64,000 nt of DNA, from positions 49,186,052 through 49,250,051 of the forward strand of contig NC_092635.1 in the NCBI RefSeq assembly GCF_039555335.1, written 5' to 3'. Position 1 is the stretch's first letter, and each line of letters opens with the position of its first letter. The position numbers and the translations under genes were made by a program. This DNA comes from Amphiura filiformis (Eukaryota > Echinodermata > Ophiuroidea > Amphilepidida > Amphiuridae). Below the pieces are notes generated by a model. That model was not told the origin of the DNA, searched no databases, and saw only the letters and a list, made by a program, of their open reading frames with translations. Shown piece by piece: positions 23,731-35,564 of this stretch.

Positions 23731-25476
23731 CTTACAAAATTGATAGGTACGTATACGTAAAATGGGCTTCGAATTTTTGATCAATACCCCCCTCCCACTT
23801 TTCCCCACTTTAGATTCTTGAGGAGCACATTGGGCAAACAAATTTGGTTCAACAATTAACTACTTCCGTCGGCAAAATATTTCCGTCGGTAAATTTACAA
23901 GTTGTGCCCCCCCCCCCGGGTTACGAAAACCTAGGTAAGCCACTACCTCTTGGGCCTCCACGGTGAACCAACCCTGTTTACGTATATTATTGAAATTCTG
24001 ACGGATTTATATGTCTCTTTTTTGCAGTGTTCTGGATGCGTTGGTACTTGGTACTGTGGTAAATCATGCCAAAAAGAAGATTGGCTAAACCATAAAAGCT
24101 CTTGCAAAGGTCATGAAGAAGAAGTGCGATTCGCAGCTCAACGAATACGTGCTACCATAGAGAGCAAACACAGAAAACCATTGCCACAACCTTTCTATGT
24201 CGGAAACGCAATTGCAATAGATATGCTGAATTTAAAGAACAATGAATACAACGCAACGGAAGTGTCTGCTAGTGATATACACCCAGCGCTAACCAAAGAT
24301 TACTTCGTACTCTCAGTTGGGTGCGGTAATCTGCGAAATTTCATCCATACTGCTACTTGTTTACCAACCGAATTTCGGGGAAAGCTTCATACAACTTTGA
24401 ACGACTTTGACCCATTCGTGCAGGCACGGAATGTCCTTTTTCTGTACATGATGATTGCATTTGCGAATAAACCGAATATTGGCTCAATCGTTACCACAAT
24501 ATGGTATTCACTACATCTGTCGAATGATCATTATGAATTCCTAACAGGTTGTCTTCGTAAGCTTAGTGAAATAACCTCAAAACGTCTATGTCAAGCCACG
24601 CAAGGCATCATTGATATTTCGGCGGGAGATTTGAATCTGATTAAGAAGGTGTGGGGAAAATGGCTCTCACTTCAATGCTGTCGTCGAAACCGAAACTACA
24701 TCGATCTGCAACAACAACGTCAGAAATGGGTAGGAACTAGGAGTAATATGACTCCTCTACTAGAGAAATACAAGGAAGAGCTAAACGCCGAAGATGCTGA
24801 ATCATTTGAAGAATGGCTAAGAGACGGGATTTTCCTTGTTACAGCAGAAGCCAGGAGGCAATATTTGGGATATGGAAACCCAACACTTACCGGTTTTGTG
24901 TTCTTTCAGTATTCAAATGTAAGTTTCGCGGGAGCCATGGATATTGATAGAAACATACGCGTAGATGTCAGCTCAATCTTCAAGCACCCAGAGCAGCTTG
25001 ACTTCGTCTACTGTGTAGGCGCAGACCTCCATCCGTTTGGTACTTGGGATCATCTTTTAGTTCAGAAGTTTACGAAAAGAACATCTCTCATTGATATGTA
25101 CCACATGTACATCAGTGACCAAATACAACAAGCCGTCTTGCGTTTGACAAATACAAAACAAAGCGTGTTGTTTGTCGTAACCGAATGTCGAGATCTTGAC
25201 AAACGTGTGCCGCAACCAAAATATGATCACATTTTTACGTCCAACATAGCCGATTACGTAGGTACAAGAAATCTCCTTGATGGTTTTAAGCGGTTTCTAA
25301 ATACAGAGAACAGATTCGCTACATTAGTTACCCAACATTGGAATTGGTACCTCACTATTGGTAGAGCTAATTTTGATAATCCGTTGAACCCGATGGATCT
25401 AGTGATGCGTTCATTGGATGGATCAGCCACTGACGTAATGCGACGGGCTGTTTTTGACACAGGAAAGCTCATACTA

Positions 25477-26781
25477 CAGTGTGGGCCAAAAACAACTTTA
25501 CCCAATTTAAAAGGTTCATATCTCAATATTGAAAAGTCTGCTGCAAATTGTTTTCACATATTCGTAAAGAACATCTTCTTTAGAGTATTTGGTGAAAAAA
25601 CCATCCAAAATTGTATTAAATTAAAAACGTGACGCTAGTTTTAAATCAAAGAGTCAAAATTAACTTTGTCCACGCGAAGGCCTACTAGCTGTCGCGTCGC
25701 ATCACTTGCAATGGCGAGTTCGATAAAGAATGAGAACCACTCAGTATACGCCCAAATTTGTTCAGCAATTTTATATAATACAATCAAATAAGTCAAACAT
25801 GAACAATATAAATGTCAAGCTACGATATTTCGTCATGATATGCAGCTTTCACGCTGCAAAGATAAACACAATTCTCTTCAAATATGCGCAAAGCAATTGT
25901 AACCTCAGACCTGATTTTGTTACGAAATGTTATCTACAAGAAAGTTTGAAGTTATTGAAGTTATTGCGTTCGTGGTATGTTCGGCAAATTGTTGCGTTGA
26001 CAACTGATTCTGGGGTTAGCTGCTAGTTCCCTTCGAACCACTGCAATATTTGCAGCTGTACTACCAGTTCTTGGATGTCCGCTCCGTGCTTTGCATTTAT
26101 TCATCACACTTCCGAGGTTGTGAAAGTTGTTCGTATGTGGAGTTATGGTAGGTTTCGGTGGGATCTTACGTTCGGGAAACGAATCTGAAATTGACGCTGC
26201 ACTACCAAAAAGCTTTCTGTTCTTAATTAAGTATACCTCTGCCATAAAAGTCATCTCTTGTGTTGTGAATTGCCTTATCTTGACACCTTGCAAACATATT
26301 TAGAAATAAGCCACGCAGTCTCAAAATGCACGAAGGCCTATTTAAAATTCAAAAATTGCGCCAGATAATTGTGTAATTTTTATGCTAATTGTTGGTCAAT
26401 GACAGGAGTGAAGTTCGAGTACATGACAAGTAAATGGGGGATAAAATCGATTGTATTTCGTTCATGCATGTAAAACAATCATCACTTTTCAAAGACAAGC
26501 CAAACGTGTTTACCAATTACATGTATGCCTAACGCATATGTATGCCGTACTCTTAGCAATCGGAAACATACCATTGAATTACGTGTGGACAAAGTGATTT
26601 TTGACCCTCGGACGTAAAACTAGCACCATTTTGTTAATTTAGCTTCTTTTGATTTCATTTCTTCATCATATACTTTTAGAAATATATATATTTAGAATAT
26701 GTAACAATATTATGCATAGCTCTTCTACAATTCGAGCTACCACCCTCTGAAATTGGGTAAAGTTGTTTTTGGCCCACACTG
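25477..26781 (-). mobile_element. mariner-type DNA transposon, decayed
   Basis: A 1305 bp element has perfect 32 bp terminal inverted repeats that begin CAGTGTGGGCCAAAAACAAC. It is flanked by TA on both sides (25,475-25,476 and 26,782-26,783). On the minus strand 26,293-25,961 encodes about 110 residues (FTTQEMTFMAEVYLIKNRKL, then SFPERKIPPKPT and ARSGHPRT) that resemble the helix-turn-helix head of DUF4817-type/mariner transposases. The catalytic DDE/D part is not readable, so it is inactive or a deletion derivative. Length and ends suit Tc1/mariner. Confidence 0.88.
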
Positions 26782-27179
26782 TAGTGCCAGGTCATTACCA
26801 AGAGTACATGAACAATATTGGCGACTTCGTTACTTTCTTAAAGGCCGATTTCATGGCCTGCAATCCGCACAACCAGGTCCCAACATTTCAAGATGTGACG
26901 AATTCTTCAGGAGCGGGTTTACGTATGAGGGACTTTCGTCGGGGACTCAACCAGGTTGTTCCTTTTCAATATCGACGGAACGTAAGACAAGTTAACATGC
27001 TTCGTGGGCAAATGGGTCGTATGGTGGAATGGTATATACCTGAACAATAGGAATTGATGGCATATTAAAAACAAAGCACTGCCAGTCCCTTTTTGTGTTT
27101 TACCACTGTTTAGCTGAAAGAAGGTGTAATAACTCAACCAACCATACAATTTATGACAGGCCAATGTACACAAATGTCG

Positions 27180-27565
27180 ACACCAGATTTTTCTTTTATT
27201 GCGTGCCTCCGTATATCAGCCCATTTGGCACATGTAACTATCTTTTACTTTTACAAGAAACAAGTTTCAATATAGTTAATCAAACAATATACTAGAGTTA
27301 CAAAATCCAATGATCTTACTAACATACTACAGTGTAACAAGATCTAAAATTTGACGGAATCTTCACTTCAAACATTGCCGTCTTCAAACGGTTTTTTGAA
27401 TACCGGTAACAAGTTTGCTGCAATCGTAACACAACATTGGAACTGGCACCTTCATGCGGTAAAAACAAATTTCGATAATCCTTGGATCTGTTTGGGCGTT
27501 TAATGGATGCATCAGGAGCCTTGATCGATCATCAAATGCGCGTTATACTTAATACGAGAAAGAGA
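27180..27565 (+). pseudogene. MYND/DUF4470 protein, copy 3 fragment
   Basis: Immediately after copy 2, pieces of the same protein are found in several frames: FFFYCVPPYISPFGTCNYL (27,188-27,245), DGIFTSNIA then FKRFF (27,352-27,400), NKFAAIVTQHWNWHL (27,407-27,450) and MDLFGRLMDASGALIDHQMR (27,482 onward). The order follows the parent protein, with deletions and frameshifts. No MYND part remains. Confidence 0.75.
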
Positions 27566-27600
27566 AAACATACACGGTCGAATGGGCATTATCAAGAGTG

Positions 27601-27715
27601 GCGAAGTGGCGCAGATACGGGCTCTGCCTATCAATCGGAGGATTGCGAGCTCGAGCTCCGGCGGCGGTACCATCGTGTTGTGCACTTGGGCATGGCGCTT
27701 TACCTCAATTGTCCA
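27601..27715 (+). repeat. tRNA-derived SINE head with conserved central motif
   Basis: GTGGCGCAGATACGGGCTC (A box region) and GCGAGCTCGAGCTCC (B box region) are followed by GTGTTGTGCACTTGGGCATG and GCGCTTTACCTC, which resembles the central domain shared by several metazoan SINE groups. It appears truncated on the 3' side by the next element. Confidence 0.55.
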
Positions 27716-27723
27716 TTGAGCGT

Positions 27724-28150
27724 TTGTGTTCCTCCGTCCCTAAACAAACCGTGTGGCAACAACCCGTGAAATGACGATCGCTGATTGGTTAATGAATTTC
27801 CAAATAAAAAGGTTTTCAATTGGCTATGGAACCCACATGGCTGATGAATTGCATCAATTAGGGCGTGACTTGTATAAACATCGTATTTTGTCATGTTTGT
27901 AGATAACCGCAAACGCAAAATGTACGCTAGCTTGCAGCCACTGAGGCGCCAATCGTCTGATATCGCCTTTCATGTCAGCGACTCGCAGCGCGTACTCACA
28001 TACATTGTGTTGATTTATATCACGGCATAGCTGTCCATCAACTTGCCTTATTTGGCAACTCCATATTTTACTGAGTTAATTCAGCAAATCAGGAAAGACG
28101 TACTATGAGGTTGTCGCCAGACGGTTTGTTTCGTGACGAAGGAGCACAAA
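27724..28150. repeat. Inverted-repeat element
   Basis: TTGTGTTCCTCCGTCCCTAA and AAACAAACCGTGTGGCAACA at the left pair with the complement at 28,107-28,150 with a few mismatches (about 40 bp in total). The interior is noncoding. Confidence 0.6.
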
Positions 28151-29109
28151 TTAGCCCGGACCGAGACTACATTGAGCGCCGCCCAAACGGCCTAGCGCAC
28201 GCGTACTACCATGACTACGGCGCAGCACTCTGATATCACACGGAGAGGCTGATGGTAAAAATGATCAATGGCAATTAACCAATGATGTCTAGATCTAATT
28301 TATGAGTGAAATAATATTTTATGTAATACGATGCGATAGTTTAGATGAGGCTAAAAAACCTAAACCAATAGTCGTTATGTAAAGGTACTTTCCCAGGGGG
28401 ACACTTTAAGGGCTTCGTTAAATCAGAAAATCTATTTTAAAAATCATCAAAATTAGATTTTATATGTGTAAACAAGAAAATGAGCCATAACATTATACAA
28501 GCGATAAGACCCAACACAGTCTAAATAAGCATAAAAGGTCCCAGTTTAGTAAAAGTTGGACAAGGCTGTCCGTATGGACTCGGTGGTGTAGCCAACATGT
28601 TTCCAGAGGGGCAGGGCGAGGTGACTTTCAGAGGGGCGCAAATTTTACGCAAAATGATCAATAATCCAAAATGTCATGGTGGTCAGCTGCATCCCATATC
28701 ATGACATGGGGAAACAGGGAGAGGGAGACTATATAATATGCTGGAGAATAATAGCAGCAAGATATATAATCACTAAATACTAAATACCACCACCACTGTT
28801 CTTATTCTACATAATAGCTGTTTATGAGAACATCATTGATGTCCTGGGGGAAGGAGGGAGTTGTTCGAAAAAATGTTCGGGAAAAAAAACCCGCAGACTA
28901 CAGCGATTTTTGTATATCGATGGGCGGGTTTTCAGTGGAGACCGATGCGCCCAATTTGCGCATTTTGGGCAAAATTGCCCCTACAAGCGCCCAATATTGC
29001 AAATTTGGGTATTTTTTAATAATAATAATTGAAGAGACAATTATTTTTCAGTTGTTTTATCATGTATTTAATCATAATCATAATATGTCATACTATTTAA
29101 CGTACAATA
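28151..29109. other. Intergenic, nothing clear
   Basis: No supported gene. A GC-richer part at 28,560-28,700 with GGTGTAGCCAACATG may be a degraded hAT-type remnant. Confidence 0.4.
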
Positions 29110-29113
29110 TTAA

Positions 29114-29773
29114 GGGCTGGGGTATGAACGTTTGGACAGTATTTATTGTGGGACATTAGGGCACATCAGACCTATCGAATTGCATTCTGAATACGAAGAA
29201 TGTCCTTCTGATATCAGATAATTTTGATTTTTTGAAATTCGCAATGTAATACACATTTTATGGCAAATCATTAAAAATTGATATTTTTGATATTTAACAG
29301 CACTTGAAGTAAACTTTATAAATCTGATGATTTATACTTAAAGTGTATGTAGGTAAGATGAAAAGCCGACGATCAATTGAAAATTTTGACCTTTCGTATC
29401 GAAAATATGAATTTTTTCCCAAAACACCAACAAAAAATAGGTCTTTTTGGGAAAAAATCCATATCTTCAATATAAAAGGTCAAAATTTTCAATTGATCGT
29501 CGGCTTTTTCCTCCCAGCTACATACACTTTAAGAATATATCATTAGATTTATAAAATTTATTTCGAGGACTGTTATATATCAAAAATTTGAAAAATATCA
29601 AATTTTAATAATTTGTCATAAAATTTGTATTATATCGTGAATTTCAAAAATGAAAATTATTTGATATCAGAAAGACATGCTTCGTATTCAGAATGGAATT
29701 CGATACGTCTGAGGTGCTCTCATGTCCCACAAAAAATACTGTCGAAACGCCATAAACGCTCATTCTAGATCCC
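29114..29773. mobile_element. Palindromic TTAA-flanked MITE, copy A
   Basis: A 660 bp element is almost entirely palindromic: the left half (GGGCTGGGGTATGAACGTTT and onward) is the reverse complement of the right half. TTAA flanks both ends (29,110-29,113 and 29,774-29,777), as in piggyBac-group insertions, though the ends begin GGG rather than CCC. The middle hairpin is built on AAAGCCGACGATCAATTGAA. A second copy lies at 34,741-35,398. Small open frames inside it are not genes. Confidence 0.85.
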
Positions 29774-30126
29774 TTAACTGCGCCTACAATATACAAAATA
29801 TAACCCTGTATGTATTCTTTGTAATATAGAGATTGCCCCACAAACATCTTATCATATCAAAGCACAAGACGAGTCAAAAATGAGCAATAAAATTGATAAA
29901 GAAATAAGTTTATATTTAACTTGTATTGTCAATTTTGTCTCACACTCTGCAGCTATTTTTGACTCACCATATTTAATCTATTAAAATGATATGGAAATGA
30001 AAATTTGTACAAAATAAAACACGAGAACGCGTAGCTCATATTTGCGAATAATTCATACAGTGTATTTTCCACAATGTATATTTCAAAATTGCATAAATTT
30101 GCATAATGTTTGGACTTATATTTATC

Positions 30127-30325
30127 ATCTGTTCCAACTCAAGTGACACCTCATCCTGCATGGGTAGGATTAGATCTGTGTTTAATGGAGGAGCATGGAA
30201 ACTAGCATTGTAGCCGTATTATATTGATTTTTCAAAGTAGAATGCTAATATCTGTTACCATGGTTACAATACATCCAAAGGTCCAGGGAAATTAATGAGG
30301 TGTCACTGGAGCTGGAATAGATATA
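30127..30325. repeat. MITE with ~27 bp inverted ends
   Basis: TCTGTTCCAACTCAAGTGAC at the left matches the complement of GTCACTGGAGCTGGAATAGA at the right. It abuts the next large palindrome. Confidence 0.65.
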
Positions 30326-31430
30326 CAGACTTGACATTTAATATGGAATATTTCTTCACGAAGTACGAAGACTAATCTGGAAGGGGTCTGCATAAACCGC
30401 ATGAGCTAAATATTAATTGGGATGTGTCGGGAGATGGTGTACAATAATTGTTTGATTTGCCTAAAATGGCCGATTTAAGGTGGTTGAATTTGAGTTTTAT
30501 GGGGGCCACAATTTCGGACTTTATGGAACATTGTTCTGTTATTATCAAATTTATTGGGGTTTTTGGTGATATTTCCTAAACTTCGACAGAAACTGGTATT
30601 CGTCAGAACTGAAATGCACTTGCAATGTACCAATTGTTTGAAAATGGGAGAAGCTAAAATGTGGCTCTTAAAAGGGTAAGTACTCAGAAAGTTTGAATGT
30701 CCGCCACTGTGGTCAACTGTAATAAACTTACGGTACAAAAACAACTGCGCGGATTCCTGGTTGTTCAATCAACTCACGCTGTTTATTTGTGTACAGTCAG
30801 TTTAAAACACTTGGCCCCAGGGGCCCATTCAAACTTTCTTAGTACGTACCAGGGGCGTAGCAAGCGGGAGGACAGGGTGGACGAAGTCCATGGGCCCCGA
30901 GGCTTCAGGGGCCTCGATCAAAAGCGAAAATACAGTGGGTTAGTTATAAAGCTGATAAAGGTGGTGTTAAAAGGGCCCCGCACTGCTCTTTGTCCACGGG
31001 CCCCCGAGGCTCTTGCTACGCTCCTGGTACGTACCACTTTTAAGAGCCATTTTTTAACATGCTCCTCCCACATTCAAAACTGGTATATGACAAGTGCATT
31101 TCAGATCTAATCAACACTTATTCAGTACATATCACCTCAAACTTTAATAAATTTTGTAATATCAGAACAATATTCAGAAATTCAGAAATCTTACCCGACA
31201 CAAAACTCAAATTCAGTCTCCTTAAATCCGCCATTTTAGGCTAATGCACTACATTATGAGCACCCGTATTGTAAACTCAAGGAAATCACATTTTCTATCA
31301 AACAACTATTTTACACCATATCCCGACACACCCCAATTAAATTTTAGCCCGTGTGGTTTATGCACACCCCTTGCAGATTACTAGTCTTGGCACTTCTTGA
31401 AGAAATATTCCATATTAAATGTCAAGTCTG
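30326..31430. repeat. Large fold-back element hosting a nested hAT MITE
   Basis: The left arm starts CAGACTTGACATTTAATATG and the right arm ends with its complement. The arms pair through about 400 bp (landmarks GGGATGTGTCGGGA, AAATGGCCGATTTAAGG, CTTTATGGAACATTGTTCTG) around a loop of about 130 bp near 30,700-30,830. The right arm is interrupted by a 177 bp hAT MITE. Confidence 0.82.
30850..31026. repeat. hAT-type MITE, nested
   Basis: Ends CAGGGGCGTAGCAAG and CTTGCTACGCTCCTG are inverted repeats. Exact 8 bp target duplications GTACGTAC lie at 30,842-30,849 and 31,027-31,034. Length 177 bp, noncoding. It is younger than the fold-back it splits. Confidence 0.9.
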
Positions 31431-32280
31431 TAGTTAATTCAATCAACCAAATATTGTGAGAAGCAAATTCATAGGCTTAGGAACTGGGGCTCAGCCCCTG
31501 CAATAATTTTCGTGCCGGGGCTCGAATACCCTTCAGCCCCGGTTCCAGGTGAAGTGAAAAAATGTCATCATAGACCAGGAAAAATGGGTGTTTTTGACAT
31601 ATTTTTCGAAAAATTTTCTGACTCCGAGGGGGGAACCTCTTCTCGGGCACCCCCCAGAACGGGCCATCAACAAATGTTCATTTTGTCAAACCCCCATGTT
31701 GAAAATGTATGAACGGACCTTAAGCCACTGAAATTGTTACCGAAGGTTGTGGGTGACTCACGGGAGGCGGGATCCGCATTAAAACACATCCCTGGGATGC
31801 GTTTCGATATGATCCCCTCTCGTGCGCGTCATGAGCGCCCTACCCGCACACGTCACCGCGCCATGAGCACCCAACACGCACATGCACTGTTACGCACATA
31901 CAAGAAACGCTCTCTCTACGCGATCACTTCCTGGAGTGCCGTGTAGACACTTTCTATATACTATAGTTGTGCATCCAAGAAGATTACATTGAAATGTTTT
32001 AATGTGGATCCCGCTTTCGTGTGAAGTCATCCTGTATGAATTTTTTCTAATGTTTAAACTCGTTTCCGAAAACTGTATATACACCACTTAAATAAATAAA
32101 CAAACAAACAACAAAAATAGCAACATGATTGCTGAAAACCCCTATCTACACATGCTAGATTCTGAAAACCAAAAAATGGAAATTTTACATTGTCTATTCA
32201 TGTGATTCGAGCAGGACATTTTGCATATAATATTTTCCTGTAACGTTTTTCTACACCTTTTTAGAGCGTAATATCGCAAC
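31431..32280. other. Intergenic, nothing clear
   Basis: No gene supported. GGAACTGGGGCTCAGCCCC near 31,480 and CAGCCCCGGTTCC near 31,535 form a short inverted pair, probably another small element. Confidence 0.4.
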
Positions 32281-32289
32281 GGTGCCCAA

Positions 32290-33200
32290 ATATATGTGCC
32301 AAAATCGCCCTCTTCGCCCCGGGGTCCTCTCGCTATTCCGAAGGTTCGCCATTCCGAAGGTTCGCTATTCCGGAGGTTGGCTTTTCCCAACGTGTAATTT
32401 TACCATTCGCTATTCCGAATGTAATTAAAGGTTCGCTATTCCGAAAAAACAGTTCTCTATTCCGAAGGTTCTCTATTCCGAAAATTCCCAAAACACAAAC
32501 AGGTTCTCTATTCCGAAAACTGAAAGGTTCTCTATTCCGAATATGAAAAAAGGTTCTCTATTCCGAATATTCAAATATGGGTTCTCTATTCCGAAAACGA
32601 ATAAAGGTTCTTTATTCCGAAACAAGTCACCGTGTTCTCTACTCCGAATATGAAAAAAGGTTCTCTATTCCGAATATGTTATATGCAGTGAAATTCGTAA
32701 CATCATGGCTAACCAAAAAACTTTACTTGGTTTCTTTTAGGGGCTTTTCCTCCGTCATCAAACACATCATTCTGTCAAGGCTAGCGCTAAAACTACAAAG
32801 GCCCCAGGGCCCATATGTGGTCACTAATGGGCCCTACCCCGTAGATTTATCCTTTGCCCATCTTCGCCCCAGATGTCAAAGGTCACGAGCCCCAGATTTC
32901 GGAATGGAGAACCCTTTTTTCATATTCGGAATAGAGAACCTTTTTTCATTTTCGGAGTAGAGAACACGGTGACTTATATCGGAATAAAGAACCTTCTTTC
33001 GTTTTCGGAATAGAGAACCCATTTTTTTATATTCAGAATAGAGAACCCTTTTTCATATTCGGAATAGAGAACTTTTTTGTTTTCGGAATAGAGAACCTTC
33101 GTAATAGATAACCTTTTTAATTTTCGGAATAGTGAACCTTCGGAATAGCGAACCTTCGGAATAGCGAACCTTCGGAATAGCGAAGTTCGTCCTTTGTCCC
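32290..33200. repeat. Palindromic minisatellite of GGTTCTCTATTCCGAA
   Basis: From 32,325 to 32,680 a unit of the type GGTTCTCTATTCCGAA (also GGTTCGCTATTCCGAAG) recurs about a dozen times with variable spacers such as AATATGAAAAAA. From 32,895 to 33,185 the same unit recurs in reverse complement (TTCGGAATAGAGAACC). A ~220 bp non-repeated centre separates the arrays. The whole can fold into one giant hairpin. Open frames through it are artefacts of the repeat. Confidence 0.88.
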
Positions 33201-33383
33201 CACGCCCTCTTTGGCCTGTCTCAATATTGTCCGTCCCCCATAATTCACCTCCCGGGGTACAAACTACACCACCGTACACGTAATTAGCATATTGCACTAC
33301 CCCTTATATTACACATCATACACTGCCTGAAACATAGAAACATTCAAAATTTCCATATATATACAAGCACGCATAACATATAC

Positions 33384-33966
33384 GTATCAACAAGTTTTAG
33401 AAATCGCCCAGAAGTGAAAGAGCTATATCAATGAAATTTTGTCAGTGCAAAGACTGGTCCTTATGTACACTATGATGCAAAAATGGTCTCATAAGAATGT
33501 TTACTTTTTTTACAGGCGCTAGATGTCAGTACCTGCCTATGTAACCGCATAACCAGCAAAATGGAGAAAGTTGAGGCATGTAGCATGATTAAGTTCCATT
33601 TTAAGGGTTAGAGTGCCCAAAAAATCTGTGATGAAATAAAAATTCATTTTCCAAAAAGCAACTGACAATATCACAATCACCACCGAAGATAACTTTCATT
33701 TCATCATCGATTTTCTAGGCACTGCAACCCTTCAAATGCAGCAGGATCTTAATAACGCTGCTTGCCTCAATTTTCTCAATATTGCAGTTTATGCGCAGTA
33801 ACTGGGGCAGCAGGTTATTAGCATCTAGTGTCGCCTGTAAAAAAAGTAAACATACTTATGAGACCATTTTTGCACCATAGTGTACATAAGAACCAGTGAT
33901 TGCACTGACAAAATTTCATTGATATAGCTCTTTCACTTCTGGGCGATTTCTAAAACTTTTTGATAC
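33384..33966. repeat. Fold-back element
   Basis: The left arm from GTATCAACAAGTTTTAGAAA pairs with the right arm ending TTTCTAAAACTTTTTGATAC. Pairing extends inward (GAAAGAGCTATATCAATGAA, ATGGTCTCATAAGAATGTTT) almost to the centre, with moderate divergence. 583 bp, noncoding. Confidence 0.82.
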
Positions 33967-34740
33967 CCCCTCGATTATACATAACTACTCAAAGTCGAGT
34001 GAATTAGGGGTCCCATTACTAATGTCATTGTACTTAAAGTACTATTCACATAAATTTAGTAATTTTCAACACACAATTACAATACTGATTGTTGTCACAT
34101 AAAATAACTGAATACTGATTGTTGTAGCACCAAAGTGTGTCACAAATACTAAAGCGATTGACAAATTAACGCAACTGTACATTTTTAACCACCAAATAGT
34201 TGGGCTATTAGTACCATGCCCGTAAATATAAAACGCATTTATATACAGCACTTGTCCTCTTCAAAATAATTAATAATATGCTAAATATAAATAACGTAAT
34301 CATTGTTCTACACCGTAAGTAATAATAATAGTACGTAGGATTCACAGTAAAATGATATGAAATATGGGGAAAATTGACAGTATTTTATTGTTTTTGCCAA
34401 AGCAATATAGAAAAGAACATCCTTAAAACGATCTAGTCATTTTTGAAAAGAAACTTGTCAAATTTGCCTGGGACAACTAATCAGAGGTGGACAAAACAGA
34501 TTTCTCTTCAAAATGAATAAGCTATTTTGATCAAAATGAATAGAAACTCATCAAATTTGACTAGTTTAAAACGACAAGGGCATTCTAATATTGTCAAAAA
34601 CGACCCAACGTATCAAATTTGACTAGGATGATTTATCCGAAAGCTCTCCGAGGATGACATTACAGAATCATGTCAATACGGATAATCAGATCAAATAATG
34701 ATTTGGAGATCTGGTCATTGTAATCTATATTCTCAATTAA

Positions 34741-35398
34741 GGGGTGGGGTATGAACCTTTGTACAGTATTTATTGTGGGACATTAGAGCACATCAGACAA
34801 ATCGAATTGCATTCTGAATACGAAGAATGTCATTCGGATATCAAATAATTTTGATTTTTTGAAATTCGCAATTTAATACACATTTTATGGCAAATCATTA
34901 ACAATTGATATTTTTGATATTTAACAGTACTTGAAGTAAACTTTATAAATCTGATGATTTATACTTAAAGTGTATGTAGGTGGGATGAAAAGCCGACGAT
35001 CAATTGAAAATTTGACCTTTCGTATTGAAGATATGGATTTTTTTTCCCAAAACACCAAAAAAATTAGGTCTTTTTGGGAAAAAAATCCATATCTTCAACA
35101 TGAAAGGTCAAAATTTTCAATTGACCGTCGGCTTTTCCTCCTGCTACATACACTTTAAGAATATATCATTAGATTTATATAATTTACTTCGAGGACTGTT
35201 ATATATCAAAATTTGAAAAATATCAAATTTTTATAATTTGTCATAAAATTTGTATTATATTGTGATTTTCAAAAATGAAAATTATTTGATATCAGAAAGA
35301 CATGCTTCGTATTCAGAATGCAATTCGATAGGTCTGAGGTGCTCTCATTTCCCACAAAAAAGACTGTCGAAACGCAATAAACGCTCATTTTAGATCCC
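34741..35398. mobile_element. Palindromic TTAA-flanked MITE, copy B
   Basis: A 658 bp near-copy of 29,114-29,773, flanked by TTAA at 34,737-34,740 and 35,399-35,402. It shares both arms and the central AAAGCCGACGATCAATTGAA hairpin. Two full-length copies within 6 kb with the same target motif support a real transposon family. Confidence 0.85.
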
Positions 35399-35430
35399 TT
35401 AAGACAATGAAGCATTAACAAGGACTATAA

Positions 35431-35564
35431 CGTCGCTGTTCTGACAAAACCTCGTAACTCTAATAGCTGCTAGGTGTTGAATATGTACGATACAATATAT
35501 TATATTGTACATGTTTAACACATAGCAGCTATTGGATTTACGGAGTTTTGCCAGAAAAGCGACG
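35431..35564. repeat. Short fold-back hairpin
   Basis: CGTCGCTGTTCTGACAAAAC through AATAGCTGCTA on the left pairs with TAGCAGCTATT through GTTTTGCCAGAAAAGCGACG on the right, with a central ATATTATAT palindrome. Confidence 0.75.

Larger units (their letters stand above)
22214..27050 (+). pseudogene. MYND/DUF4470 protein, copy 2, disrupted
   Basis: Exon 1 is 22,214-22,429 (ATG, donor GTAAGA) and exon 2 starts at 24,028 after TTTTTTGCAG, with the same intron phase 0 as copy 1. Two lesions are seen. Codon 9 of exon 1 is TAG (22,238-22,240) where copy 1 has Trp in CWRC. Exon 2 is cut at 25,476 by a 1.3 kb mariner element; the reading frame resumes exactly at 26,784 (VPGHYQEYMNNIGDF) and ends at the TAG at 27,048-27,050. 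The Cys/His pattern of the fingers and the DUF4470 motifs (SVGCGNLRNFIHT, LNDFDPFVQARN) are otherwise kept. A downstream start could still yield a protein lacking the first finger and ending inside the transposon at 25,632. Confidence 0.85.

Noticed and set aside
25254..25526. 90-codon minus-strand frame
   Set aside because: Antisense of MYND copy 2 exon.
28824..29546. Small plus-strand frames of 67-111 codons
   Set aside because: They lie in or next to a palindromic MITE, have no recognisable domain, and the equivalent frame in the second MITE copy is not conserved in length.
32577..33297. Frames of 107-127 codons with repeated YSE / LFRK
   Set aside because: They follow the GGTTCTCTATTCCGAA minisatellite and have no other support.
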